Positions 1 to 10,236 are shown, counted from the first letter of the stretch. The stretch: DNA of 20,280 bases from STC-113 sp964618565 (GCA_964618565.1 CAZUBA010000032.1:1-20280); one strand, 5' to 3'. Made by a program: numbers and translations. Notes: generated by a model from the letters alone, not told the origin.

Positions 1-2
1 CC

Positions 3-1067
3 ACAAATGCTGGCCAGAATAAGGTTCAGATATTATGATTCCTTGAGGATTGAAGCAATTCCGCATTAAGTATGAGTCCAGGCTTTTTTAGTAAGCCCGG
101 GCTCGAATCGACTTACGCGGATCCTTCAAGCTACAGCTGAAGGTTCGCGATGACTAAATGAGATTGATTATGAATTCTGCTCGATTGATCTACTCTTGTG
201 CCTGTTCAGGCTTCAAATTCAAATATCGACCTTGTTACGACGGACAGCTGAACAAGTTATAAAGCAGTCTTCTGAAGCGAGAATTCAGGAAATAATGTCA
301 CTGCAAGCTGAAATTTGGCATTAAGCAATATTATAACAAGAAGCTCCGATCTCCTACAGAATAAGGCTTTTGCAAGCATGGATAATAGCTTGGTCGGTTA
401 TTGGGATATGGAAACCACTGCGTTGAGTTGATCGCAAATTATATTGAAAGATTTAAGCAAGTATTGAAATAATTGAGCATGCAGGAGTTCATTCACGACA
501 GTTAATTGTGGTGAACTTTGACCTCAAATAATTGATTGAAATGGGAAATCATGAAAAGCTTTATATTTCAGTTGAAATATAAATTGAACAAATTGAACTT
601 TATGAGATTCAATAGCTTTTGCAAATGTTGCTGATTTAGCAAATTGATTCACTGTCACATATTTAATTAATAACAATTATATAACCTGAGATAGATTTGT
701 TGTAGAAAAGAAAACATGAAAACCTGTCTTTTGAACAAATTCCTGAAGAGTGCAAGTAATATTAAGGGATGAGTCCAATACAACTTGGCAATACTATTCA
801 AATACAACTGATTTAATAAAGGCAAATAAGTGGTACTATATATCGGCAACATTTGATAATGAACATAATATAAAGTTGTATAAAAATTGAGTCAAAATAT
901 ATCAATGAAACCATTGATGAAAAATATGATGAATCAACGAAAATATTTTAAATATTTGATGAAGAGACACTAGTCAGTTCAACTGAATAATTGATGAGGT
1001 TCGTATTTATAATAGACATCTTTCCGAAAATGAAATATCAACATTATATAATTCACTAAATAATTAA
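3..1067 (+). CDS. Pilin-like surface protein with C-terminal LamG domain, 5' partial
   Basis: This is the 3' part of a gene that begins left of the window; it is open only when TGA is Gly and ends at TAA. The first ~100 residues align with the middle of the next gene: TNAGQNKVQILGFLED here against TNLNQNKFQLLGFLED there, and TKGDGLGILL against TKGDQLGIIL. The missing N-terminus is therefore probably a type IV pilin-like helix. The C-terminal ~190 residues look like a LamG/concanavalin-like jelly roll: GKALYFSG near its start, then KWYYISATFDN, IKLYKNGV, INENILNIGG and FNGIIDEVRIYNRHLSENEI, the classic ending of this fold. Such domains usually bind sugars or proteins, so a display or adhesion role outside the cell is inferred. 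The next gene starts 21 bases downstream, so the two are probably cotranscribed paralogues with different tips. Confidence 0.82.
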
Positions 1068-1088
1068 TTTAATCATTTATAATTTTTT

Positions 1089-2471
1089 ATGCATAAGACA
1101 AATAACAACAACGCATTTACTCTTGTGGAACTGATAGTTGTCATCGTAATCCTAGCAATTTTAGCGACAATAGCATTTCTTTCATTCTCTTCGCAATCAG
1201 CTTCTGCCCGTGATTCGACACGGCTGGCCGATTTGAGCAACATTTCAAAATGATTATGAGTGTTCAATGCTACATCAGGAAAGCTTCCTATGCCCGATAA
1301 TCATGTAACTTTATCCGTATCTGGAACAAATATCTGATATCAATGATATGCATGAAGCTCAGTCCTAAACATGATAAAGCTTTCCGATTGATGAAAGGAT
1401 CCTCTTGATGCTGCCACATATTATACTTATTCCACAAATCTGAATCAGAATAAATTCCAGTTATTATGATTCTTAGAGGACTCTAATAATACTGCCTTGA
1501 GTCTTGTTCCATTCGCTAGCAATGAAGCCAGAGCAGAACCTAGTAGCTATAGTTGAAGGCATGTATTTACCAAATGAGATCAGCTAGGAATAATACTTAC
1601 AGCAGCCACGCTCTTACCTATCCAATCGAATACAAGTTTGACTTGATTCGACATATTGACTACAAGCTCTGGAAATCATGTTGCATATTTGAATAATAAA
1701 ATTCTGCTTCAATGAACATGATCATCTGTATCTTGAATAGCTTGATATTATACTGTAGCTTCTTCAAGTTCCAGATATCCAGGATGTGATACTGGTGATA
1801 TAAAACTCGCAAACTGATATGTCTGGGCTGCTTGTAATGTTTGAGCAATAAATTGAAATCAGCCTAATGGAGTTCAGGCACAATCCCCTAATGCATCGGT
1901 CACTGTGCCGTCTAATCGGGCACAGAATATCCAATGAAATTATTATCAATGGTGAAGGAATAAAGATATCACGCTTGCCCTTACCATGTCATGACCAGTT
2001 GCAACTGATACAACAAATGATTACATATCCAATCCTGCATGAAATTTTGACTGGTTAAATGTGCAAAATAATGATCTATGGTGATGATCCGGAACAACTG
2101 CCGGTTCTTGAACATTTTTAACCTTAGGCTCACCCGCTTCTATGCAATGACCTTGTGAAAATTGATATCATGTGCCTACAATTCTGGAATGGTGCAGCTC
2201 AATGCAATCAATTAATCCTAATATCAATTGCACGAGTGCATGGCAAAATGACAATTCCATAACTACAATTCTTAAATTACCCTTGGCTTGACATAGAGAA
2301 AACATTGCAAATATAATCTATGTCGATCAATGAAACAATTGACGTTATTGGACATCATCAATTAGCTGATTGCACGCACTTAAGATTTTTATCACATCAA
2401 CTAAAAAAATTATACCAGCAGATTTAAGTTATAGAGGACATGGTTTCAGTGTGCGTTGTATGAAAAACTAA
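1089..2471 (+). CDS. Type IV pilin-like protein with C-terminal FISUMP domain
   Basis: The product is 460 aa with TGA=Gly. The N-terminus is a class III signal and pilin helix: short basic leader, then AFTLVELIVVIVILAILATIAF with the conserved Glu at position 5 of the mature form. Cleavage would fall between Ala9 and Phe10; the usual -1 residue is Gly, so Ala is unusual. Residues ~100-200 match the upstream paralogue. From about residue 275 the sequence fits the Fibrobacter succinogenes major paralogous domain: YYQWGRN, GPCENGYHVPTILEW, LKLPLAGHR, GRYWTSS, then RGHGFSVRC at the C-terminus. FISUMP domains are found on secreted and surface proteins; their ligands are mostly unknown. The role is inferred as a minor pilin or pseudopilin carrying a binding module. 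It ends just before a strong terminator and has no visible Shine-Dalgarno. Confidence 0.85.
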
Positions 2472-2490
2472 TTAGAAAAATATTCAAAAA

Positions 2491-2526
2491 GAATAAAATG
2501 CCACTCTTTCGAGTGGCATTTTATTC
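2491..2526. terminator. Bidirectional Rho-independent terminator
   Basis: A perfect 16-bp stem (2491-2506 against 2511-2526; core GCCACTC/GAGTGGC) encloses a TTTC loop. T-rich sequence follows on both strands. It lies between the ends of the pilin-like gene (plus) and mraY (minus), so it probably stops transcription from both sides. Confidence 0.9.
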
Positions 2527-2547
2527 AAAATTTTTATAGAGTTAGCT

Positions 2548-3606
2548 TTATTTAAGCAAATAGCTAACTAATACTCAAATACTTGATAATATCATTCAGA
2601 CAAGCCAGAACCTCATCACTACACTTTCTTCTTTCCAGCCTATCGCTTCAAGATGATGATGGAAAGGCGCTATCCTGAAGACCTTTTTACCTTTTCTTAA
2701 TTTTTTTGAAGTCAATTGTATAATTACAGAAACTATTTCGAGAATATATATTCAAGAAATGATCACTAATACAATAAGAGTATTTGTCATCATTGCGATT
2801 ATTCATAGATTAGCTCAGAGTGCGAGAGCTCATACATCTCACATATAGAATTTTGCCGGCTTGATATTGAACCATAGAAATGCAATCAAAGTTCAAACTA
2901 CAATCATGCAAAGCGCGGATAGGATGAACAGATGTTGATTATATGTTATTATTGAATATACAAAATAATTGAACATAAGCAGGCCTCAAGCGAGTCAATC
3001 AAGTCAATCAGTTATATTGACTGCATTTGCCATTGAGATTATGATGAATATGAAGATTGGAATATATAGAAGTCAAAGATTCAAATTTCCGAAAAAAGGA
3101 AGATTGAAGCTAGTGTGTCATAATTTAAAATAAAACCAATATGCTCCGACCGCTCAAAAAGTTATCAGCCAAAGCATCTTGAATTTTGCCGAAATTCATT
3201 TTGTTCTTCCGATTCATCTTACATTCATATAGTCGTCGACCAATCAGAGCATTCAGACTGTGAAAAGAGTAAATAGTGGAAGATATGTCTCATTTCTATT
3301 CCATAATGAATATTTTATCTTGTATCATAAGATGTTTTCCAGTTCAACTCAATAATATTTGAATAGGATTGAAAGAAAGACCAGAATTCAAATAACTCAA
3401 AGTATCATTCATCCTCACATGGTCGGAGTTCAAGTTTTTGCAGCATGGAGCTTTGCAAATTCTGTAGCCTTTCAAACTAGAGCATCCTCTCTGATCTGTT
3501 TTCAGAGCTTTAACTTATAAAGCATTTTGATATACAAAGGCGTTATGGTAAAAGCAATCACAAAAGCTAACACCAGATATCAAAGTAGGAATACAATATC
3601 TCACAT
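2548..3606 (-). CDS. mraY: Phospho-N-acetylmuramoyl-pentapeptide transferase (MraY)
   Basis: MraY moves phospho-MurNAc-pentapeptide from UDP to undecaprenyl phosphate, making lipid I in the cytoplasmic membrane. The product is 352 aa with TGA=Gly, a normal family length. The family signatures appear in order: LHAAKTGTPTMGG near the N-terminus, the Mg-binding pair in LVDDYMNVRGIGRTKG (Asp124-Asp125), NAVNITDGLDGLAGG, KPAKFYMGDVGALALG with the catalytic Asp, and the APFHHHLEAIGWKE histidine loop. Hydrophobic stretches fit the ten-helix topology. The ATG at 3604-3606 is the only reasonable start: an in-frame TAG lies about 17 codons upstream. No other cell-wall gene flanks it, so it is outside the usual dcw cluster. 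Transcription probably starts at the promoter near 3635-3662. Confidence 0.97.
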
Positions 3607-3634
3607 AAATAAATGATTTTTAATAAACGCGTGA

Positions 3635-3662
3635 ATTATAAAAATTAAATCCTAAAAATCAA
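3635..3662 (-). promoter_or_regulatory. Candidate promoter of mraY
   Basis: Read on the minus strand, TTGATT (3657-3662) and TATAAT (3635-3640) are separated by 16 bases, about 30 bases before the mraY start. The match is by eye only. Confidence 0.5.
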
Positions 3663-3739
3663 AAAAGAACTTTAGAAAAGCATTTGAAATGAGAGATGAG
3701 AATTCTATTAAAATATCCTGATCAGAATTGCTTGTTATA

Positions 3740-3767
3740 TTTACAATTCCGTAGTTTTAGATATAAT
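3740..3767 (+). promoter_or_regulatory. Candidate promoter of the lipoprotein gene
   Basis: TTTACA (3740-3745) and TATAAT (3762-3767) are separated by 16 bases and lie 34 bases before the ATG at 3802. The layout is divergent from the mraY promoter. Confidence 0.5.
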
Positions 3768-3801
3768 ATAAATAAAATAGAGTATGAATAACTAAAAGCA
3801 T

Positions 3802-4350
3802 ATGAAAAAAATAGCATTGATGACTATCTTTCCTCTATTATTAGCAAGCTGTACCAACTTGAATACCGATACAAAAACACAAGATGCCCTCAGGAAACAA
3901 ATATCTGAACTTCAAACTCAGAATGCATGATTATTGGCAGAGAATAATGCCCTGAAAACCGAACTTCAAGAACGGTGACAAAAGATATTATGTAAAGATG
4001 AGCCAGAGTGAACGCCAATCATAACTTCTCTTTCTAGTGAATCCTGAAGGGTTAACTCTGCAATTACAATAAATTGATGTAATTTCGAATGATTTGAAGG
4101 AGATAAGCTTGCTTGGATAGAAAATGAGAATTGAGCCAAATGAATACTTTATTCAGAATCATGATCTACAGCTAAGCAAATTAAAGTCACTCTTAAGCCC
4201 GCGCTTTGTCTAAGAGATACCTCTTACAGTGGAGAAATATGCGATGCCTATCTTAATTTGGTTCCGTGAAAATATAAGATATATGTTAATCCATGGGGCA
4301 AGATGAGCAATATGATAGAATTCACCATAAAGGGAATTGACAATTTATAA
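3802..4350 (+). CDS. Lipoprotein with short coiled coil and probable IPT/TIG-like domain
   Basis: The product is 182 aa with TGA=Gly. Residues 1-17 form a lipoprotein signal (MKKIALMTIFPLLLASC, lipobox LASC, acylation at Cys17). Residues ~25-55 (ISELQTQNAGLLAENNALKTELQE) have leucines at heptad spacing and should form a coiled coil. The rest begins PIITSLSSESGRVNSAITINGCNF and ends IEFTIKG, the pattern of an immunoglobulin-like IPT/TIG domain, with four cysteines that could form disulfides. It is inferred to be anchored on the outer face of the membrane. It is the first gene of the plus-strand run leading to the RND pump, but the regulator gene after it has its own promoter, so a functional link to the pump is unproven. 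The family assignment of the C-terminal part is tentative. Confidence 0.75.
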
Positions 4351-4359
4351 AAATTATAT

Positions 4360-4387
4360 TTGACTTAATATCAAAAAAAGATATAAA
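4360..4387 (+). promoter_or_regulatory. Candidate promoter of the regulator/pump operon
   Basis: TTGACT (4360-4365) and TATAAA (4382-4387) are spaced by 16 bases. The -10 overlaps the start of the operator-like repeats just downstream, which suits repression by the first gene product. Confidence 0.55.
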
Positions 4388-4424
4388 AGTATGGAAAGTT
4401 ATACTTTTTATACTTTTTATACTT
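4386..4424 (+). promoter_or_regulatory. Repeated operator-like motifs upstream of the AbrB-type gene
   Basis: Two and a half tandem copies of ATACTTTTT (9-bp period, 4401-4424) are preceded by the inverted half AAAGTAT (4386-4392). The motifs begin at the -10 box and end 13 bases before the regulator's ATG. Autoregulation by the encoded AbrB-like protein is inferred. Confidence 0.45.
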
Positions 4425-4437
4425 AATCGCATTGAAA

Positions 4438-4689
4438 ATGACAAACATCAATTCTGAAGAATGTGAAGCTCTCAAGAAAAAAAGGGGGATAAAGATGCAC
4501 TCGACAGTGACAGTGGGAACAAAATGACAAGTAGTCATTCCCTCAGAAGTCAGAGAATTATTATGAATCAAGCCATGAGATTCTTTAATGGTGGTCACAA
4601 AACATTGAAAAGCTGTTGCAATGGTAAAAATGGATGATATCGATGAGTTGATGGAATACATTAAGAAAGAACAAACATCTACAAATTAA
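4438..4689 (+). CDS. AbrB/SpoVT (MazE-type) DNA-binding protein
   Basis: The product is 83 aa. The swapped-hairpin beta-barrel signature is clear from residue ~23: TVTVGTKGQVVIPSEVRELLGIKPGDSL followed by KAVAMVKMDDIDEL, with the loop glycines written as TGA. AbrB-fold proteins bind DNA as dimers, either as transcription factors or as antitoxins. No toxin gene follows; the next gene, 20 bases on, is the membrane-fusion protein of an efflux pump. A transcriptional regulator of that pump is therefore the better reading. The N-terminal ~20 residues (MTNINSEECEALKKKRGIK) are an extension; a later ATG (Met20) would give a 64-residue core only. Confidence 0.88.
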
Positions 4690-4709
4690 TAGTAATAATT
4701 ATAAAGCAT

Positions 4710-6659
4710 ATGAAAAAGATATTAACCGTAACCTTAATTAGCGCGATCTTATTAACATCATGCGGTGCCCCGGAAGTTAAGGATGATATAATAAAACCAA
4801 CTGCCAAGGCAATAAAATCAAAGACTATCACAAAAGAAAATTTCAGTGAGCAATTAAAACTGATTTGAAAAGTATATCCATGAATGGAAACTCCTGTTTC
4901 ACCTTTGGTGGGTTGAGTTATAAAAAATATTAATGTACAAGTAGGTCAAAAAGTGAAAGCCTGAGATATTCTTGCAAATTTAGACTTAAGCTCATCGACA
5001 TTTTGAACAAGCTATGATAATGCCACAACAGCATATAATAATTCCTTAAATTCTTATGCGTTTACTCAAGAATCAACAGCAAAGGATCTTGAAGCTGCAA
5101 AAGTTCAATTGGATAATGCACGTAGTGCAAAAGATAACACATATGCTGCAACTGAAAAACAATTATCCATTGCTCAAACTCAACTTGATAATATTAAAAA
5201 ATCTCAAATAAACACAGTAAATACTACGAACGAAAGCCTCAAAAACGCCGTATTGCTTGTAAATAATGCAAATACAAACCTTGCGAACTTCAAAAAAAAT
5301 TCTGAAGAAAATCTTAATGGTCTATACGAAAGCCTCAAATTATCTATCTCAAGCTCAATTGTTTCTATAGACTCTTGAATAAATCAAGCTGATATCTTAT
5401 TGTGAGTCACTACTAAAAATGATTACATAAATAAATCATACGAGATTTACTTATGAGCTAAAAATCCGAAGACTAAAGATGATGCCGAAATATCATTCAA
5501 TAAAATCAATACCGCATTTAATGAATATAAGGCTAAAAATTTCTCTTCGGAAAGAAACTGAACTGAACAGAAAGTAGTAGCTGTGCTTGAGCTTCTCAGC
5601 AAGAGTAATGAGCTCTATGATAATATGGTCACCATGCTGAACAATACTATACCCGCAGCTTCCCTTCCCCAGGCTCAAATTGATGGATTCATATTGAATG
5701 TCTCAAAAATACAGTGAAGCATATTACAATCTCAATCAGCTCTTACTGCTCTAAAAAATACACTTAACTCAACAAAGACGTCAACTGATACGAATCTCGT
5801 ATCGCTTCAGAATGCAATTAATATAGCAGAGACTCAATTATCAAATATTAAAGCTTGAAATAATTCTCAATTGGACAGCATTTCATGAAATAAGACTTTG
5901 ACTGAATCACAATACGAAAATACTATTGTAAGTGTAAAATCAAGCAGAGACAGCGTAGATAATGCTCTTAAGATAGCTCAGGCGAATTATTCTTCCATAC
6001 AATCTAAGCTTGAATCTCAAAAAGTTGCCGCAAAATCACAACTAGATGCAGCAAAGTGAGGTAAGGACTTAGCATCGATACAGCTTAAGAATACTTCCAT
6101 TATTGCGCCTTTTGATTGAGTTATTACAAGTAAAAACATAGAGATATGAACAGCTGCAAATCCATGAGTCCCAGCATTTATGATAGGATCTAACGATCAG
6201 ATACTAGTAAAGCTTGAAGTATCTAGCGATAATATTGAATCGCTTAAATTAGGTCAAGAAGTCAGCGTCAAAAAACAAGATGGTGAAAATAAATGAATCT
6301 TGACATTGATATCTCCAGCTGCAGATCCAGTTTCAAAAATGTTCAAAGCAGAAATCAGTTTTAATAAAAAACCTGATAATTTTAAACTAGGAGATTTTGT
6401 TGATGCATATGTTTCAAAAGAAAATAACAAGAATAAAGTCATGCTTGTGCCTTTTTCGTCTGTAATAAGCTTATGACAATGAGATTACAGGGTTTATGTT
6501 ATAGATAAGGAATCAAAAATTCATGCACAATCAGTTAAAATCTGAGAACAGAACAGTACAGAAATCGAAATAACTTCATGATTGAATGAATGAGATAAAG
6601 TTGTCATTTCATGAGCGCTTAATCTTCAAGATTGAGATCTTGTTGAAGAAATTAAATAA
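4710..6659 (+). CDS. Lipoprotein membrane-fusion protein (HlyD/AcrA type) with extended coiled coil
   Basis: This is the periplasmic-adaptor subunit for the RND transporter downstream. The product is 649 aa with TGA=Gly. A lipoprotein signal ends at LLTSC (Cys18). The first half of the lipoyl-like domain is at residues ~62-91 (VSPLVGGVIKNINVQVGQ, then KVKAGDILANLD). The second half is at ~462-485 (IIAPFDGVITSKNIEIG), followed by beta-barrel and membrane-proximal segments. Between the halves lie about 360 residues rich in Ala, Ser, Asn, Gln and Lys with long helical stretches, far more than the hairpin of AcrA. The start repeats the AAAGCATATGAAAAA context of the upstream lipoprotein gene. It sits 20 bases after the AbrB-like gene and 26 bases before the receiver gene, so one operon is likely. 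No TolC-like partner is in the window. Confidence 0.9.
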
Positions 6660-6685
6660 ACAAAAGAAACTAATATCATTTTAAT

Positions 6686-7048
6686 ATGGTCAAAATGAAA
6701 AAAATATTAATCATAGAAGATGATCGTAATCGGCAGGAAAAATATAAATCTTCACTTTGAAGTTTGATTGAATTATATCAAGCCCATACAGCTCAGGAGA
6801 CTATGAAAATCCTAGACTTGCATGGTGAAGATATTGATTTTGTTTGAATGGATTTTTATCTTGATGATAAAGACTACTCAAAGAATACGATAGACTTGAC
6901 CCTTTATATAAAACAAAGGTATAAAAAAATAAAGATCATAGCAACGTCCACACACAAAGAAAGCAGAGAAGTGCAAATGTGAATGTTAGGCTGTGATATG
7001 GAGTCAGAAAAAGATGATCTGGCCGAAATGATAAAAACTTTAATATAA
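6686..7048 (+). CDS. Stand-alone response-regulator receiver (CheY-like) domain
   Basis: The product is 120 aa, a single receiver domain with no output domain. The full active site can be placed: acidic pair Asp12-Asp13 in ILIIEDD, phospho-acceptor Asp56 in FVGMDFYL, Thr87/Ser88 in KIIATST, and Lys109 in GCDMESEKDDL. The proline that normally follows the Lys is Asp here. The protein should therefore be able to be phosphorylated. No histidine kinase lies in the window. It sits between the adaptor and transporter genes (26 and 17 bases), so it may regulate the pump or a partner by protein contact; this is inference. A second ATG at 6695 is possible and would remove three residues. Confidence 0.85.
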
Positions 7049-7065
7049 ATCATAAAAAATAACAT

Positions 7066-10000
7066 ATGTCAGAAAATAAAGGGATGAAATCAAAATATCT
7101 TGATCAATTGCAATATGATAAGAAGCTTGATGATTCATGGTTTTCATTTTTTCTTGAAAGATCAAGATTTCTTTTTTTACTAATCGCCATCATATTCATA
7201 GCCGGTTTTATAAGCCTTAGATCACTTCCTCTTGAGTCAAGCCCTGAAGTTCAGATTTGAATCTGAACCGTAGTCACAACCTTGCCATGAGCAAGTCCAG
7301 AAATCATAGAAGATCTTGTAACAAAGAAGATTGAACAGCAGATTTCAAAGATCAAATGAATAGATACGATGACTTCTACTTCAAGAAACAGCGCATCGAT
7401 AATAACAGTGCAATTCAAATCAAATGTAGATATCCCTACTGTAATGAGTGAGCTTAAGGATAAGGCGGATTTGGCTCAAAAAGATCTGCCTACAGATGCC
7501 AATGATTCTGTAGTTTCTGAAATATCTCTTGATGACTCACCTATTTGGATATTTGCAATTGCGTGAAAATATGATGGATTTAAGCTTTATGAATACGCAA
7601 AAAAAATAAAAGACGAGTTAGAATGAAACACACTTATTTCTGAAGTGCAGATTTCAGGTTGAGATCAGACAGAATACAGGATAGAATACGATCCAAAAAA
7701 ACTTGAATCGCTTTGATTAAATTCTGATTGAGTCAATAAGATAATATCTGCACTGAATTTCACTGTACCCCTTTGAGAAATGGGCGTGGATAAATACACT
7801 CATACCGTGACAATAGATGAGAGGTATTTCGATATACAGAAATTAAAAGATCTGATAATATCAAAGACATGAAATACTTGAATAATTTATCTTAAGGATG
7901 TTGCGAATGTATTTGAGGCTCCAGTGAAAAGAACAAGAATATCCAGATTATCATCACTCTGAAGCGTTCCTGAAAATGCAGCAACATTATGAGTCGTAAA
8001 GAAAAGATGATGATCCATAGTCGATCTCGTTTCACAATGAGAAACCGCTCTAGAGAAATTAAAAGAAAGCTCAATAATACCAAAAGATATCCAAATAACA
8101 ACAATACTTGATCAATCTGAAAGAATTAAATTAGACCAGCATTCTCTCATCAGAGACTGAAGCATCACCATTTTCCTTGTCTTCATGACATTATTCCTGA
8201 TCATATGAATAAAAGAAGCTCTTGTAGCATGAATTTCTGCTCCTCTGGTTTTTTTGGTTACTTTTTCAGTGATGGCATACGCAGGCCAAACGCTGAATTT
8301 CTTATCAATGTTCGCCTTAATCCTGTCATTGTGACTGCTCGTAGATGACGCGATAGTTGTAATTTCAGCAATAAACCAATATAAGAACACATGAAAATTC
8401 ACAACAAGAGAATCTGCACTTCTAGTCCTTAGGGATTATAGGAATGTTCTTATATCAACTACCCTGACTGTGGTATGGATATTCTCAGCAATGTTATTCA
8501 TGACTTGAATCATGGGTAAATTCATATTCTCAATACCATTCATAATTACCGTCACACTTATATCCTCTCTTCTTATTGCGCTTACTATCAATCCGGCTCT
8601 TGCTGTTACATTTGATGGATCAGGAAGCCAAAAGAAAAAATCGAGATTTTCTAGATTTTTTGAAAAATGATTCATTAAGCTTGATAGGATTGAGATATTT
8701 TATGAAAACATATTAGAGAAAGTGCTTAAAAGCAGAAAAGGCAGCATTAAATTCCTACTTGTAATATTTGGTGTTTTCATATTATCCTTAGCTCTTCCTG
8801 TTACTTGAATACTGAAAAATGATTTTTTCCCAAAGACCGACCAAGATTTGTTTTTCATAAATGTCGAAGCTGAACCTGGCGTTAAGCTGGATGTCACATC
8901 TGAGCTGGTTAAGCCAATGGAAGAAAGGCTTAGAAAAGAGTCTGAAGTCCAGAGTTTCACGACAACTATTTGAACCTTATCATCCATGTGAGCCATAGGC
9001 TGAGGGTGATCTATCTGATGAAATACGGCATCAATGACAGTTAATCTTGTAAAGAAGGAATATTGACGAAAAGAAAGCTCAATAAGCATTGCAGAAAGGC
9101 TCAGAAATGAATTCTCTAAGATAAAAGAAATAAAAGTTACAGTTGTTGAACTTGCATGATGACCCCCAGCTTGAGCTGATTTCCAAGTACAGATAGCTTG
9201 AGATAGCTTTGAAGTAATGGATAAAATCTCAAATGATTACAAGAAAATCCTAGCCACAATACCTTGAGCGATTAATATAGACACTTCACGGAAACCAGTG
9301 CCTCTTGAATTCAGATTCAGCTTCAATTCAGAAAAACTTGCCTTGTACGATCTGACTCTGCCTCAGGTTTGACTGTTTTTAAGAAATGTGATTGATTGAA
9401 CCAAGGTGACAAATGTGTACAAATGAACAGATGATATTGCTGTGAAAACAATATATAATCAAGAAAGTTCAGATACGCTCGATAAGATCAAGGATCTGAA
9501 AATCATGAACAATAGATGACAATATGTATATCTTAGGGATATTTTGGATAACAAACTGGACTCTTCTACTAGTTCGATCTTAAGAATCGATCAAAAAAGA
9601 ATCGTCTCAGTTGTAGCTTCTGCATCAAAACAAACAAATTGAGCACAAATATTAGCTGAATTCAATAAGAAAACTGAGAATTATAAACTTCCTAGCTGAT
9701 ATGAGCTTCTTCTTGGCTGAGCCAATGAAGAGAATCAGAAATCAGTTGAAAGTCTTCTTGTGGCCCTTGTGTTCTGAATGTTCTTCATCATTGCTACACT
9801 TGTAATTTTATTCGATTCATATAAGCAATCCGTACTTGTATTATCAACTATTCCATTATCATTGATTTGAGTATTTGTTTGACTTGTCATATTCGGACAG
9901 CCTCTTTCATTTCCTGGGCTTATTTGATTAGTCGCATTATTCTGAATCGTTGTCAGGAACTGAATAATCCTTTTTGATAAGATAAATGCAAACATAAAGG

Positions 10001-10236
10001 AATGAATTGAATTCAAAGAAAGTATCATAGATGCGGTCAAGACTCGTTTGGAGCCCGTGTTTCTGACTTCCATCTGTACAGTGCTCTGAATGATTCCATT
10101 GACGGTTTCAAATCCAACCTGGACATCTCTTTGATTATCAATAATATTCTGACTCACAGTATCCACGTTCTTCACGCTGATAGTTCTTCCTACATTGTAT
10201 TTCATATTCATAAAGGATAGGAAGCTTAGAACTTAG
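7066..10236 (+). CDS. RND-family efflux transporter (AcrB/acriflavin-resistance type)
   Basis: The product is 1056 aa with TGA=Gly, the standard length for the family. It is a proton-driven exporter with two repeats of six helices, each carrying a large loop. The first helix is followed by SLPLESSPEVQIGIGTVVTT and GASPEIIEDLVTKKIEQQI, typical of the family. Helix 4 has the proton-relay pair in LGLLVDDAIVV (Asp427-Asp428). In helix 10 the Lys-Asn of AcrB is Arg964-Asn965 in FGIVVRNGIILFDKIN. Substrate cannot be read from the sequence. It is the last gene of the operon with the adaptor and receiver. The end at TAG 10234-10236 lies in a run of ACTTAGA repeats, so the last residues (RKLRT) come from repeat sequence. 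In a lineage thought to lack a classical outer membrane it probably works across a single membrane. Confidence 0.95.

Noticed and set aside
667..2058. Short minus- and plus-strand ORFs over the pilin region
   Set aside because: They overlap the long TGA=Gly frames that encode LamG and FISUMP domains and have no recognisable content of their own.
4438..4689. AbrB-type protein as an antitoxin of a toxin-antitoxin pair
   Set aside because: No small toxin ORF is adjacent; the next gene is the efflux adaptor.
7369..10211. Several separate ORFs (both strands) across the RND gene, which under the standard code would look like a decayed pump
   Set aside because: Reading TGA as Gly gives one intact 1056-residue transporter with all family motifs; the TGAs are not disabling mutations.
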